Shown here piece after piece: positions 1 to 5,331 of a stretch of DNA of 12,479 bases. The translations under genes were made by a program, and so were the position numbers. This DNA is from CAYHSY01 sp964359435 (GTDB lineage: Bacteria; Patescibacteriota; Minisyncoccia; UBA6257; JAUSGH01), in NCBI GenBank assembly GCA_964359435.1, contig CAYHSY010000028.1, positions 1 to 12,479 on the forward strand. Reading direction: 5' to 3'. Within the stretch, counting starts at the first letter, position 1; each line of letters starts with the position of its first letter. The notes below the pieces were generated by a model that saw only the letters and a list, made by a program, of their open reading frames with translations, did not search any database and had not been told where the DNA came from.

Positions 1-56
1 TGGTAAAGCTACGGACTCTTAATCCGCAGACCTTGGTTCGATTCCAAGTGGGGGCA
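1..56 (+). tRNA. tRNA-Lys(CTT), 5' end cut off by the window
   Basis: The window begins inside the D-loop. The anticodon loop CTCTTAA (positions 15-21) gives anticodon CTT, which reads the lysine codon AAG. The T stem CTTGG/CCAAG (32-36 and 44-48) encloses the loop TTCGATT. The acceptor strand TGGGGGC (49-55) is followed by discriminator A at 56. CCA is not encoded; the sequence continues CACAAG. The 3' end is repeated in sense at 193-208 and in antisense at 70-84 (see the adjacent element). Identity is clear from the 3' half, but the acceptor 5' strand and most of the D-arm are not visible. Confidence 0.93.
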
Positions 57-208
57 CAAGCGAAGCGCGGTGCCCCCACTTGGAAGAGAACGGGAAGGGG
101 GTCGGGAAAACGGGAGTTTTCCCGTGGCGGAGTCCACGAACCGCTGGGTTCGTGAGCGCAGCGCATAGCGCGAGCAGTTCGATAGCGCAGCGTCCAAGTG
201 GGGGCACA
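57..208 (+). repeat. tRNA-tail element 1, downstream of tRNA-Lys
   Basis: This hairpin-rich segment sits directly after tRNA-Lys and ends with a 16-bp exact copy of the tRNA 3' end (193-208 equals 43-58). Near its start, 70-91 carries an antisense copy of the acceptor and T-arm strand, with 15 contiguous bases at 70-84 exactly complementary both to 43-57 and to 193-207. In order it then holds AAGGGGGTCGGG (95-106), a perfect 9-bp hairpin (103-111 with 116-124), an 8-bp hairpin (135-142 with 147-154), AGCGCAG (155-161) and CGAGCAGT (171-178). The same blocks occur in the same order next to tRNA-Arg at 12200-12406. No protein-coding gene is supported here; the minus-strand ORF across it is antisense to the tRNA. 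Its function is unknown. Confidence 0.75.
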
Positions 209-383
209 TCTCAAATTTAAAATGCAAAAATCAAAATGCAAAATTATGGTGTTCCTTGCGTCACCGCTGAAGCTCGGGCGGCACGCGGTCGACTCCGGTC
301 CGATGGCTATCGGATCCGTCGCTCGGGAATTAAATTTTTTGATTTTACGTTGTCATTTTGAATTTTGATATTTGATTTTTAAA
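209..383. repeat. AT-rich inverted-repeat element with GC-rich core
   Basis: The left arm at 222-244 (ATGCAAAAATCAAAATGC and following) is largely the reverse complement of the right arm at 355-376, with roughly 20 of 23 positions pairing when one gap is allowed. Between them lies a GC-rich core (about 254-328) containing the hairpin TCCGAT-GGCT-ATCGGA at 299-314. This resembles a small non-autonomous palindromic repeat of the MITE or REP kind. It fills the space upstream of recG and contains no gene. No clear promoter for recG could be picked out in it. Confidence 0.5.
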
Positions 384-391
384 CTGTACGC

Positions 392-2515
392 ATGCTTACC
401 CTCTCCAACGAAATCGCTCAAATTAAGGGCTTGGCTCCCCGGTTTTTGGCCAAACTCAGTAAGTTGCATATCCGTACCGTCCGGGATTTGCTTTGGCATT
501 TTCCCACGCGATATGAGGATTTTTCGATTGTCATGCGCATCACGGATCTGGAAGGCAATCAAAACGCCACCATTCAGGGCGTGGTTAGGAAAGTCGGTTT
601 GCGCCGGACCATGCGCAAGCACATGGTGATCGTGGAGGCGCAGATTATGGATGATACGGGCGCTATCAACGCCATTTGGTTCAATCAGCCCTATATCGCG
701 AAGACCTTGCGTCCCGGCCGTCTGGCGAGTTTTGCCGGCAAGGTGGCTTTCGGCGAAGACGGCGTTTATCTTTCCAATCCGTCCTATGAGTTGATTAATA
801 GTTTTGCTTCCGAAACCAAGCACACGGCCGGACTTATCCCGATTTATCCGGAGACCAAAGGCCTCACCTCCAAGGGCCTTCGATATTTGACCAAGCCCAT
901 TTTGAGCAATCTGGTTGAACTGGATGATTTTATACCGGAAGAAATTTTACGACAAAACGGATTTCCGGAATTAAACGTTGCCTTGCGCGACATCCATTTC
1001 CCGAAGATCTTGGAAGACGCGACCGCGGCCAAGCGCCGTTTTGCTTTTGAAGATTTATTTTTGCTTCAACTTAATAATATAAAAACGCGCCTGGAATTGG
1101 CGCGCGAAAAGGCGCCGAAGTTTGCTTTGGACAAAAATGAATTAAGCGGCATTTTAAGTAAATTACCCTTTGTTTTGACCGCCTCCCAGCAACAGAGTTT
1201 GAATGAGATTTTGGGCGATCTCTCCGGCACGCGCCCTATGAACCGCTTGCTCCAGGGCGACGTGGGCTCCGGCAAAACGGTCATCGCGGCGATTGCCGCC
1301 ATTGCCGCGGCTAAAAACGGTTATCAGGCGGCTTTTATGGCGCCGACCGAGGTTTTGACCCAGCAACATTATAAAACTCTGGCCAAAATTTTTGGCCATC
1401 TCCGCATTCCCACCGGCATCATCACGTCTTCCGGCGCCAAACTATTTTTTGAAACCGGCTTGGAAACGGATATGAAGAAGTCAGATTTGATTAAAAAGAT
1501 TGGACATGGCGAGGTGAACATTGTCATCGGCACGCACTCGATTATACAAAAAAATGTTTTGTTTGATTCTCTGGCTTTGGCGATCGTGGACGAACAGCAT
1601 CGTTTTGGCGTCCGTCAGCGCGCCGCGCTTTTGAGCCAGAAACATAAATACATTCCCCACTTTTTATCCATGAGCGCAACGCCAATCCCCCGCACGTTGA
1701 TGCTCACTATTTTCGGTGATTTGGATCTGTCGCTCATCACCGAACTGCCCAAGGGCCGCAAGCAGATCATTACTAAAGTGGTGGCGCCGGAAAAACGTCC
1801 GGACGCCTATGCGTTTATCAGAGGTGAAATCCGTAAAGGCCGGCAAGCGTTCGTGATTTGTCCGCGTATTGAGAAAGCCGAGGCGCAAGAGGTAGACGCG
1901 TTTTTGCCGAAACATTTGAACTGGAACGATGTGAAAGCGGTGAAAGACGAATATGAACGCCTGAAGACCAAGGTGTTTCCCGACCTGCGCATCGCCATGC
2001 TCCATGGCAAGCTGAAGCCGAAAGAAAAATCGGAAATCATGGCGGACTTCGCCGCCAAAAAATACGACATTTTGGTCTCCACTTCCGTCATCGAGGTTGG
2101 CGTCGATATCCCGAACGCGAGCATTATGATGATCGAGGGCGCCGAGCGTTTTGGCTTGGCCCAGCTTTATCAGTTTCGCGGCCGCGTGGGCCGGGGCGAG
2201 CATCAGTCATTTTGTTTACTCTTTACAGATTCTCATTCCGAAGCAACCGAGCGGCGCTTGCAATCGTTGGTAGAAGCTAAAAACGGTTTTGAATTGGCTG
2301 AAAAGGATTTGGCTATCAGGGGCCCCGGCGAATTCTTGGGTTCGCATCAGACGGGTATTCCCGATACCGCCATGAATGGTCTGAATAATATGGATTTGGT
2401 TAAAACCGCTCGCGCCGCCGCTGTCGCCGTGGTGAAAAAAGATCAAGGGTTGAAATCATATCCGTTGCTCCATGCCCGCTACGAGGAGTTCGCCAAAAAA
2501 ATTCATTTGGAATAA
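392..2515 (+). CDS. recG: ATP-dependent DNA helicase RecG
   Basis: RecG is a double-stranded DNA translocase that regresses stalled replication forks and branch-migrates Holliday junctions. The 707-residue product is near the usual family length. The N-terminal part (about 1-150) holds the wedge/OB-fold domain. Helicase motifs follow: Walker A GDVGSGKT at 289-296, DEQH at 400-403, the SAT motif in MSATPIPRT around 427-435, a motif V segment (STSVIEVGVDIPNA), and motif VI QFRGRVGR at 594-601. The RecG-typical C-terminal block RGPGEFLGSHQTG follows. The ATG at 392 has no Shine-Dalgarno sequence upstream. The gene stands alone after the tRNA-Lys repeats and converges on the DoxX gene. No truncation or missing catalytic residue is seen. 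Identification is very secure. Confidence 0.98.
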   Translation: MLTLSNEIAQIKGLAPRFLAKLSKLHIRTVRDLLWHFPTRYEDFSIVMRITDLEGNQNATIQGVVRKVGLRRTMRKHMVIVEAQIMDDTGAINAIWFNQPYIAKTLRPGRLASFAGKVAFGEDGVYLSNPSYELINSFASETKHTAGLIPIYPETKGLTSKGLRYLTKPILSNLVELDDFIPEEILRQNGFPELNVALRDIHFPKILEDATAAKRRFAFEDLFLLQLNNIKTRLELAREKAPKFALDKNELSGILSKLPFVLTASQQQSLNEILGDLSGTRPMNRLLQGDVGSGKTVIAAIAAIAAAKNGYQAAFMAPTEVLTQQHYKTLAKIFGHLRIPTGIITSSGAKLFFETGLETDMKKSDLIKKIGHGEVNIVIGTHSIIQKNVLFDSLALAIVDEQHRFGVRQRAALLSQKHKYIPHFLSMSATPIPRTLMLTIFGDLDLSLITELPKGRKQIITKVVAPEKRPDAYAFIRGEIRKGRQAFVICPRIEKAEAQEVDAFLPKHLNWNDVKAVKDEYERLKTKVFPDLRIAMLHGKLKPKEKSEIMADFAAKKYDILVSTSVIEVGVDIPNASIMMIEGAERFGLAQLYQFRGRVGRGEHQSFCLLFTDSHSEATERRLQSLVEAKNGFELAEKDLAIRGPGEFLGSHQTGIPDTAMNGLNNMDLVKTARAAAVAVVKKDQGLKSYPLLHARYEEFAKKIHLE

Positions 2516-2533
2516 AAACACCCCTTCCTGTTT

Positions 2534-2563
2534 CCTCACCCCTTTTGGTAAAAAAGGGTGAGG
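2534..2563. terminator. Hairpin between convergent recG and the DoxX gene
   Basis: CCTCACCC (2534-2541) pairs with GGGTGAGG (2556-2563). One mismatch follows, then TTTT/AAAA, around the loop GGTA. The T-rich and A-rich arms are inside the hairpin, and no T-run follows on either strand. It lies between two convergent genes, so a bidirectional terminator is the likely role, but it is not a canonical one. Confidence 0.5.
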
Positions 2564-2596
2564 ATTGTGGCGGGGGATCTTCCGTCCTGTAATTTT

Positions 2597-2980
2597 TTAC
2601 AGAAGCGCGTATGCCCCCGGCCCAAGCGTCATAATAACCAGTGCGCCACCCAAAAGCGCCAAATCAATTTCATAACCATTTACAAGCGCCATGCCTTTTT
2701 TGATTTTCCAAATCGTACCCACAAACATTTGTATGGCGAATAAGATTGCCGGTATCTGAGCATAGACGCCGATGATAAGCACCGCGCCGCCAGCCACTTC
2801 CAAAACAGAGAGAACCAAGGCCCAGAACATGCCGGGCCAAAAACCCTCGCTTGTGAGCCAACCGGCCGTACCCTTAAGATTTTTTAATTTCGGCAGTCCG
2901 TGGACTATAAAAATCGCGCCCGCGGCAACCCTTAAAGCCAAAAGCGCCCAATCGGTGTAAGTAAATAAATTAAAAATCAT
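2597..2980 (-). CDS. DoxX family membrane protein
   Basis: This is a 127-residue, very hydrophobic protein with four predicted transmembrane helices (about residues 10-30, 46-68, 72-90 and 104-125). The N-terminal LRVAAGAIFIVHGLPKL is the typical first helix of DoxX proteins, and LEVAGGAVLIIG matches the second. DoxX was named from an archaeal thiosulfate:quinone oxidoreductase subunit, but most bacterial members are small membrane proteins of uncertain role, some linked to redox stress. No partner gene is next to it, so no specific reaction is assigned. The ATG lies only 8 nt after an extended -10 box, so the mRNA should be leaderless or nearly so. Length and topology are normal for the family. 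Confidence 0.88.
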   Translation of the reverse strand: MIFNLFTYTDWALLALRVAAGAIFIVHGLPKLKNLKGTAGWLTSEGFWPGMFWALVLSVLEVAGGAVLIIGVYAQIPAILFAIQMFVGTIWKIKKGMALVNGYEIDLALLGGALVIMTLGPGAYALL

Positions 2981-2988
2981 ATATTGAT

Positions 2989-2997
2989 ATTATAGCA
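2989..2997 (-). promoter_or_regulatory. Extended -10 promoter for the DoxX gene
   Basis: On the minus strand TGC-TATAAT is a perfect -10 hexamer with the TGn extension. It ends 8 nt before the ATG, so transcription should start about 2 nt before the start codon. No good -35 is present; that region overlaps the 3' end of tRNA-Glu. Confidence 0.6.
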
Positions 2998-3011
2998 AAA
3001 GGCGTAATTTG

Positions 3012-3083
3012 TAGTCCCAACGGGAATCGAACCCGTATTTTTTCCGTGAAAGGGAAATGTCCGAGCCATTAGACGATGGGACC
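3012..3083 (-). tRNA. tRNA-Glu(TTC)
   Basis: This is a complete 72-nt cloverleaf on the minus strand. Acceptor GGTCCCA pairs with TGGGACT, with a G-T wobble at the first pair. The D-arm begins TCGTCTAATGGC, as is typical of tRNA-Glu. The anticodon stem TTTCC/GGAAA encloses CTTTCAC, giving anticodon TTC (glutamate, GAA/GAG). The T arm is ACGGG-TTCGATT-CCCGT. CCA is not encoded. It is transcribed from its own promoter at 3102-3130. Confidence 0.95.
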
Positions 3084-3101
3084 GGCACAGATATACATTA
3101 A

Positions 3102-3130
3102 AGTATAATCGTAAAATAATCAATTTTCAA
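3102..3130 (-). promoter_or_regulatory. Sigma-70-type promoter for tRNA-Glu
   Basis: On the minus strand TTGAAA (3130-3125) and TATACT (3107-3102) are separated by exactly 17 bp. The predicted start is about 12 nt upstream of the mature tRNA 5' end. The -35 box directly abuts the T-tract of the terminator of the preceding small gene. Confidence 0.7.
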
Positions 3131-3170
3131 TAAAAAATAAAATCCCCGGGGCCGGTGCGGGCGCGGGGGG
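3131..3170 (-). terminator. Terminator of the 78-residue membrane protein gene
   Basis: Read on the minus strand, a GC-only stem-loop (CCCCG...CGGGG, with inner GCC/GGC pairing) lies just after the stop codon. It is followed by ATTTTATTTTTTATT, a good intrinsic terminator tail. Confidence 0.65.
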
Positions 3171-3174
3171 TGGA

Positions 3175-3411
3175 CTACTTCTGTTTCTTTTCTTCCGACT
3201 GTTTCAGGATTTTGTCCAGTTTTTCTTCCAAATCTTGGAAGCGTATGATTACAAAACCCAATGCCCCAGTTAGAAATGTCGTCATTCCGTCCAACGTTTT
3301 GGCAGTGAATTCAGGATGACTTAAGCCAAGTGATAGTGTTGTGGTGATCATCCGGAATCCGCCGACTAGCATCAAGACACCGAACAAGATGAACCAAAGT
3401 CGATCACTCAC
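3175..3411 (-). CDS. Small two-helix membrane protein, unknown
   Basis: I do not recognise this 78-residue protein. It has a first hydrophobic helix near residues 5-25 (LWFILFGVLMLVGGFRM), a second near 43-60 (MTTFLTGALGFVIIRF), and a charged, lysine/glutamate-rich tail (QDLEEKLDKILKQSEEKKQK) likely to form a short coiled coil on the cytoplasmic side. The frame is open further upstream to 3570, but GTG at 3411 is the better start. It has an AGGAG sequence about 8 nt before it, and it lies downstream of a strong promoter at 3455-3483. A start at 3570 would lie upstream of that promoter and inside tsaD. The gene is divergent from tsaD and followed by its own terminator. It could be an accessory membrane peptide or a holin-like protein, but nothing specific supports either. 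Confidence 0.7.
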   Translation of the reverse strand: MSDRLWFILFGVLMLVGGFRMITTTLSLGLSHPEFTAKTLDGMTTFLTGALGFVIIRFQDLEEKLDKILKQSEEKKQK

Positions 3412-3454
3412 TTTCTTTCTCCTCAACAACTTGCCGTTTTTTGTGCTGTGAGAT

Positions 3455-3483
3455 AGTATATAGTGAATAATTAGATATGTCAA
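3455..3483 (-). promoter_or_regulatory. Strong promoter overlapping the tsaD start codon
   Basis: Minus-strand TTGACA (3483-3478) and TATACT (3460-3455) have a 17-bp spacer, a near-consensus sigma-70 promoter for the 78-residue gene. The -35 box covers part of the tsaD ATG (3477-3479) and its second codon. A possible tsaD -10 (TATAGT, 3459-3464) lies within the same segment on the other strand. Confidence 0.75.
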
Positions 3484-4643
3484 TTGTCCGTATTTTAGCC
3501 ATCGAAACCAGCTGTGACGATACCTCTGTGGCGATTGTGGAGGCGGAGCAAAAGCGCGGCGAAAAAACACCGCGGTTTAAGGTTCTCCAAAGTATTGTGT
3601 CGTCGCAGACAGACATCCACCGGCACTGGGGCGGGGTCGTGCCCACGCTCGCCAAGCGCGAACACGAAAAAAACCTGCCTTTAATCTGGCGACGAATGTC
3701 CGATGACCGAAGTCCGTCCTCCGTCACCCGTCCTCCGTCATTAGTCAATCTAGTAGCTGTAACCGTCGGTCCCGGCTTGGAGCCCGCTCTCTGGGCCGGC
3801 ATTGAGTTTGCCAAAAAACTGTCCAAAGAATTAAAAATCCCGCTCGTGGGCGCTAACCATCTTGAGGGGCACTTGTATTCTAATTTATTGCCACTGGATG
3901 GCCGAAGACCGAAGACCGAAGACCGGTCATCCGTCATCCGTCATCCGTCATTTCACGCCCCAACTTTTCCTGCTATCGTTCTTCTAGTCTCCGGCGGCCA
4001 CACTATGTTAGTTCACATGAAGTCCCTCCGCTCGTGGAAAGTTTTGGGGGAGACGCGGGACGACGCGGTGGGCGAGGCATTTGATAAAGTGGCGCGTTTG
4101 ATGGGGCTCCCCTATCCCGGCGGTCCGGAGATAGAAAAAATGGCGCGCGAAGGCAATCCGGAAGCAATTAAGTTTCCTAGACCAATGATCAACGCCAAAG
4201 ATTATGATTTCAGTTTTTCCGGACTAAAAACAGCGGTGTTATATTATTTACGCAGTAGCATAAAAGACCGACGACCGACGAACGGGGTCCGTGTTTACGA
4301 TCCGGCAAGCCCGTCATCCGACCTCGGTCATCCGACCTCCGTCGTTCCCGATGTTGCCTCTTCTTTTCAAGCCGCCGCGATTGACGTCTTATCCGCTAAG
4401 ACTAAAAGGGCCGCGCTGGAATTTGGCGCCAAATCAATTTTCCTCTGCGGCGGCGTGGCCGCGAACCGTACTCTGCGGGATAGTTTGAAGAAAATGTCCG
4501 GCGATATCGGCGCGGAATTTTTCGCTCCCGCGACAGCGTATAACACCGACAACGCGGCAATGATTGCCGCCGCCGCGTATATGCGCGCTAAATCCAGCAA
4601 GAAAAAATATCCCTTGGAGGCCGACTCAAATTTGAGCTTGTAA
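3477..4643 (+). CDS. tsaD: tRNA N6-adenosine threonylcarbamoyltransferase TsaD
   Basis: TsaD transfers the threonylcarbamoyl group from threonylcarbamoyl-AMP to A37 of tRNAs that read ANN codons, acting with TsaB and TsaE. The product begins with the family signature ILAIETSCDDTSVAI. It has the metal-binding histidines in NHLEGH (H128, H132), LLVSGGHT (170-176), the GEAFDK and GLPYPGGP blocks, DFSFSGLKT (244-252), CGGVAANRTLR (324-334) and NTDNAAMIA with D358. At 388 residues it is about 45-50 longer than typical members. The excess is three low-complexity S/P/R/D-rich insertions at about residues 75-91, 142-160 and 263-291, all built of heptamer DNA repeats and all in frame. No catalytic motif is disrupted, so it is probably active. 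There is no Shine-Dalgarno sequence before the ATG. Confidence 0.97.
   Translation: MSIVRILAIETSCDDTSVAIVEAEQKRGEKTPRFKVLQSIVSSQTDIHRHWGGVVPTLAKREHEKNLPLIWRRMSDDRSPSSVTRPPSLVNLVAVTVGPGLEPALWAGIEFAKKLSKELKIPLVGANHLEGHLYSNLLPLDGRRPKTEDRSSVIRHPSFHAPTFPAIVLLVSGGHTMLVHMKSLRSWKVLGETRDDAVGEAFDKVARLMGLPYPGGPEIEKMAREGNPEAIKFPRPMINAKDYDFSFSGLKTAVLYYLRSSIKDRRPTNGVRVYDPASPSSDLGHPTSVVPDVASSFQAAAIDVLSAKTKRAALEFGAKSIFLCGGVAANRTLRDSLKKMSGDIGAEFFAPATAYNTDNAAMIAAAAYMRAKSSKKKYPLEADSNLSL
3699..3747 (+). repeat. In-frame heptamer repeat A in tsaD
   Basis: Seven consecutive 7-nt units can be read: GTCCGAT, GACCGAA, GTCCGTC, CTCCGTC, ACCCGTC, CTCCGTC, ATTAGTC. They encode the S/D/R/P-rich stretch at residues 75-91, between the conserved LPLI helix and VAVTVGPGL. 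Relative to E. coli TsaD, recalled from memory, the segment is about 7 residues longer. Confidence 0.75.
3900..3955 (+). repeat. In-frame heptamer repeat B in tsaD
   Basis: The units are GGCCGAA, GACCGAA twice, GACCGGT, then CATCCGT three times. The first half is roughly the reverse complement of the second, so the insert can fold as an imperfect hairpin. It adds about 19 residues between the metal-binding NHLEGH and LLVSGGHT motifs. Confidence 0.8.
4263..4350 (+). repeat. In-frame heptamer repeat C in tsaD
   Basis: It starts with GACCGAC twice and ends with alternating CATCCGA, CCTCGGT, CATCCGA, CCTCCGT, with a less regular middle. It adds about 22 residues between the SFSGLKT helix and DVASSFQ. 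This is the same repeat family as the other inserts in tsaD and valS. Confidence 0.75.
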
Positions 4644-4644
4644 C

Positions 4645-4680
4645 CCCGTTAGAGGCAGGGAGCACGCTGCCTCTAACGGG
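4645..4680. terminator. 14-bp perfect hairpin after tsaD
   Basis: CCCGTTAGAGGCAG (4645-4658) and CTGCCTCTAACGGG (4667-4680) pair perfectly around an 8-nt loop, one base after the tsaD stop codon. The following plus-strand sequence is A-rich rather than T-rich, so it is not a textbook intrinsic terminator. It may stop transcription or protect the mRNA 3' end. Confidence 0.55.
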
Positions 4681-4719
4681 ATAAAAAATAAAACCGGGTC
4701 GACATCCCGTCGATCCGGT
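4681..4719 (-). terminator. Terminator of the minus-strand small-gene unit
   Basis: On the minus strand ACCGGATCGAC (4719-4709) and GTCGACCCGGT (4703-4693) form an 11-bp stem with one wobble and the loop GGGAT. It is followed immediately by TTTATTTTTTAT. This is a convincing intrinsic terminator 10 nt after the stop codon at 4730. Confidence 0.75.
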
Positions 4720-4729
4720 CGGTACGCTG

Positions 4730-4911
4730 TTATCTCCTCGCCTGCGACGTTGGGCTGAAGATATCCTGAAGCCCGATTTTGTAGTTGGACTCCTCGATCA
4801 TCTCCAGCGCCGCCAAGAAATCACAGCCGCCCTTTCCGCCGGCTCGGCCCCCAATGCCCTCCGATTTTCTGTTTTGAAGTGCACCACTTCGCCGACGCGG
4901 GACTGGCTCAT
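4730..4911 (-). pseudogene. Small ORF split by an apparent frameshift
   Basis: An ATG at 4911, 5 nt after the stop of the preceding gene, opens a 37-codon frame (MSQSRVGEVVHFKTENRR...). A second frame continues to a TAA at 4730-4732 and encodes a protein-like stretch, CDFLAALEMIEESNYKIGLQDIF. Joining them needs a -1 shift, for which the G5 run at 4848-4852 is a natural place. The combined product would be about 60 residues. The segment lies between the 79-residue gene and a good terminator on the same strand, which supports a real second gene in the unit. A sequencing error, a decayed gene, programmed slippage or no gene at all remain possible. I recognise no family. Confidence 0.35.
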
Positions 4912-4916
4912 TTGCT

Positions 4917-5156
4917 TCAGGGGACTGCGACCAGGCTCTCGAGGGTCGATAGCGGCATCCCCAGGGCCCTTAACACCTCCATTTGGTGCAGGCCTTCCAG
5001 CTGAAGGCGAATCAGTTCAAAGTCGTTCTTGAGCAGGGTCGCGCTCAAGTTATTGTATGCCAAGAGGAGAATTTCTTCCTCTGTCATAGTGATGATGAAT
5101 TCATAATTCCTCTCGGCCACGGTGCGCTCCTCTTCGCTCAGAATTCCCAACAGCAT
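4917..5156 (-). CDS. Small helical protein, unknown
   Basis: I do not recognise this 79-residue protein. It is leucine- and glutamate-rich, apparently all-helical and without a membrane segment or cysteines (MLLGILSEEERTVAERNYEF... to ...LGMPLSTLESLVAVP). The frame is open to 5306, but the ATG at 5156 is chosen because a perfect AGGAGG lies 7 nt upstream. That part of the leader is also preceded by a near-consensus promoter at 5202-5230, and longer versions would start at or upstream of that promoter. It is the first gene of a minus-strand unit that ends at the terminator 4681-4719, with a possible second ORF behind it. The strong promoter and Shine-Dalgarno sequence suggest high expression, in contrast to the weak signals of its neighbours. 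It could be a small regulator or adaptor, but nothing points to a function. Confidence 0.7.
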   Translation of the reverse strand: MLLGILSEEERTVAERNYEFIITMTEEEILLLAYNNLSATLLKNDFELIRLQLEGLHQMEVLRALGMPLSTLESLVAVP

Positions 5157-5201
5157 TTCCCTTCCTCCTATCAGTACAATCTTGCCAATCTTTACTTCTA
5201 T

Positions 5202-5230
5202 ATTATAGCAAATTATATACCATAAGTCAA
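5202..5230 (-). promoter_or_regulatory. Near-consensus promoter of the 79-residue gene
   Basis: Minus-strand TTGACT (5230-5225), a 17-bp spacer with TGC just before the -10, and TATAAT (5207-5202). The -35 box directly adjoins the outer edge of the 19-bp inverted repeat at 5231-5289. Confidence 0.8.
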
Positions 5231-5289
5231 CCCCGCACTTAATTCGTATCGCGGCCAGGCCAAAACAACAATACGAATTGAGTGCGGGG
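5231..5289. repeat. 19-bp inverted repeat between divergent genes
   Basis: CCCCGCACTTAATTCGTAT (5231-5249) and ATACGAATTGAGTGCGGGG (5271-5289) pair at 18 of 19 positions, the exception being a wobble. They enclose 21 nt that contain GGCCAGGCC. Both outer flanks carry a TCAA sequence (GTCAA before the left arm, TCAA after the right). It separates the promoter of the minus-strand small gene from valS. It may be a REP- or MITE-like repeat, or an operator; the size is larger than usual for an operator. Confidence 0.7.
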
Positions 5290-5331
5290 TCAATAGTGAA
5301 AAACAATCGAATTTATGCTTGAATAATAGGC

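Noticed and set aside
9..227. Minus-strand ORFs with HLESNQGL and PLGIEPRS strings
   Set aside because: They are antisense translations of the tRNA-Lys 3' end and its copies, a well-known annotation artefact, with no start signals.
1664..2203. 179-codon minus-strand ORF inside recG
   Set aside because: It is antisense to conserved RecG helicase motifs and is only an open shadow frame.
3412..3570. N-terminal extension of the 78-residue minus-strand protein
   Set aside because: It would lie upstream of the gene's own promoter and overlap tsaD codons; the GTG at 3411 has the Shine-Dalgarno sequence.
3404..3937. 177-codon minus-strand ORF across the tsaD start
   Set aside because: It is a shadow of tsaD and of the heptamer repeats; its composition follows the opposite strand and it has no recognisable domain.
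3699..4350. Heptamer repeats as a CRISPR array or minisatellite locus
   Set aside because: The units are 7 nt without spacers, the inserts are interrupted by conserved coding sequence, and they keep the reading frame.
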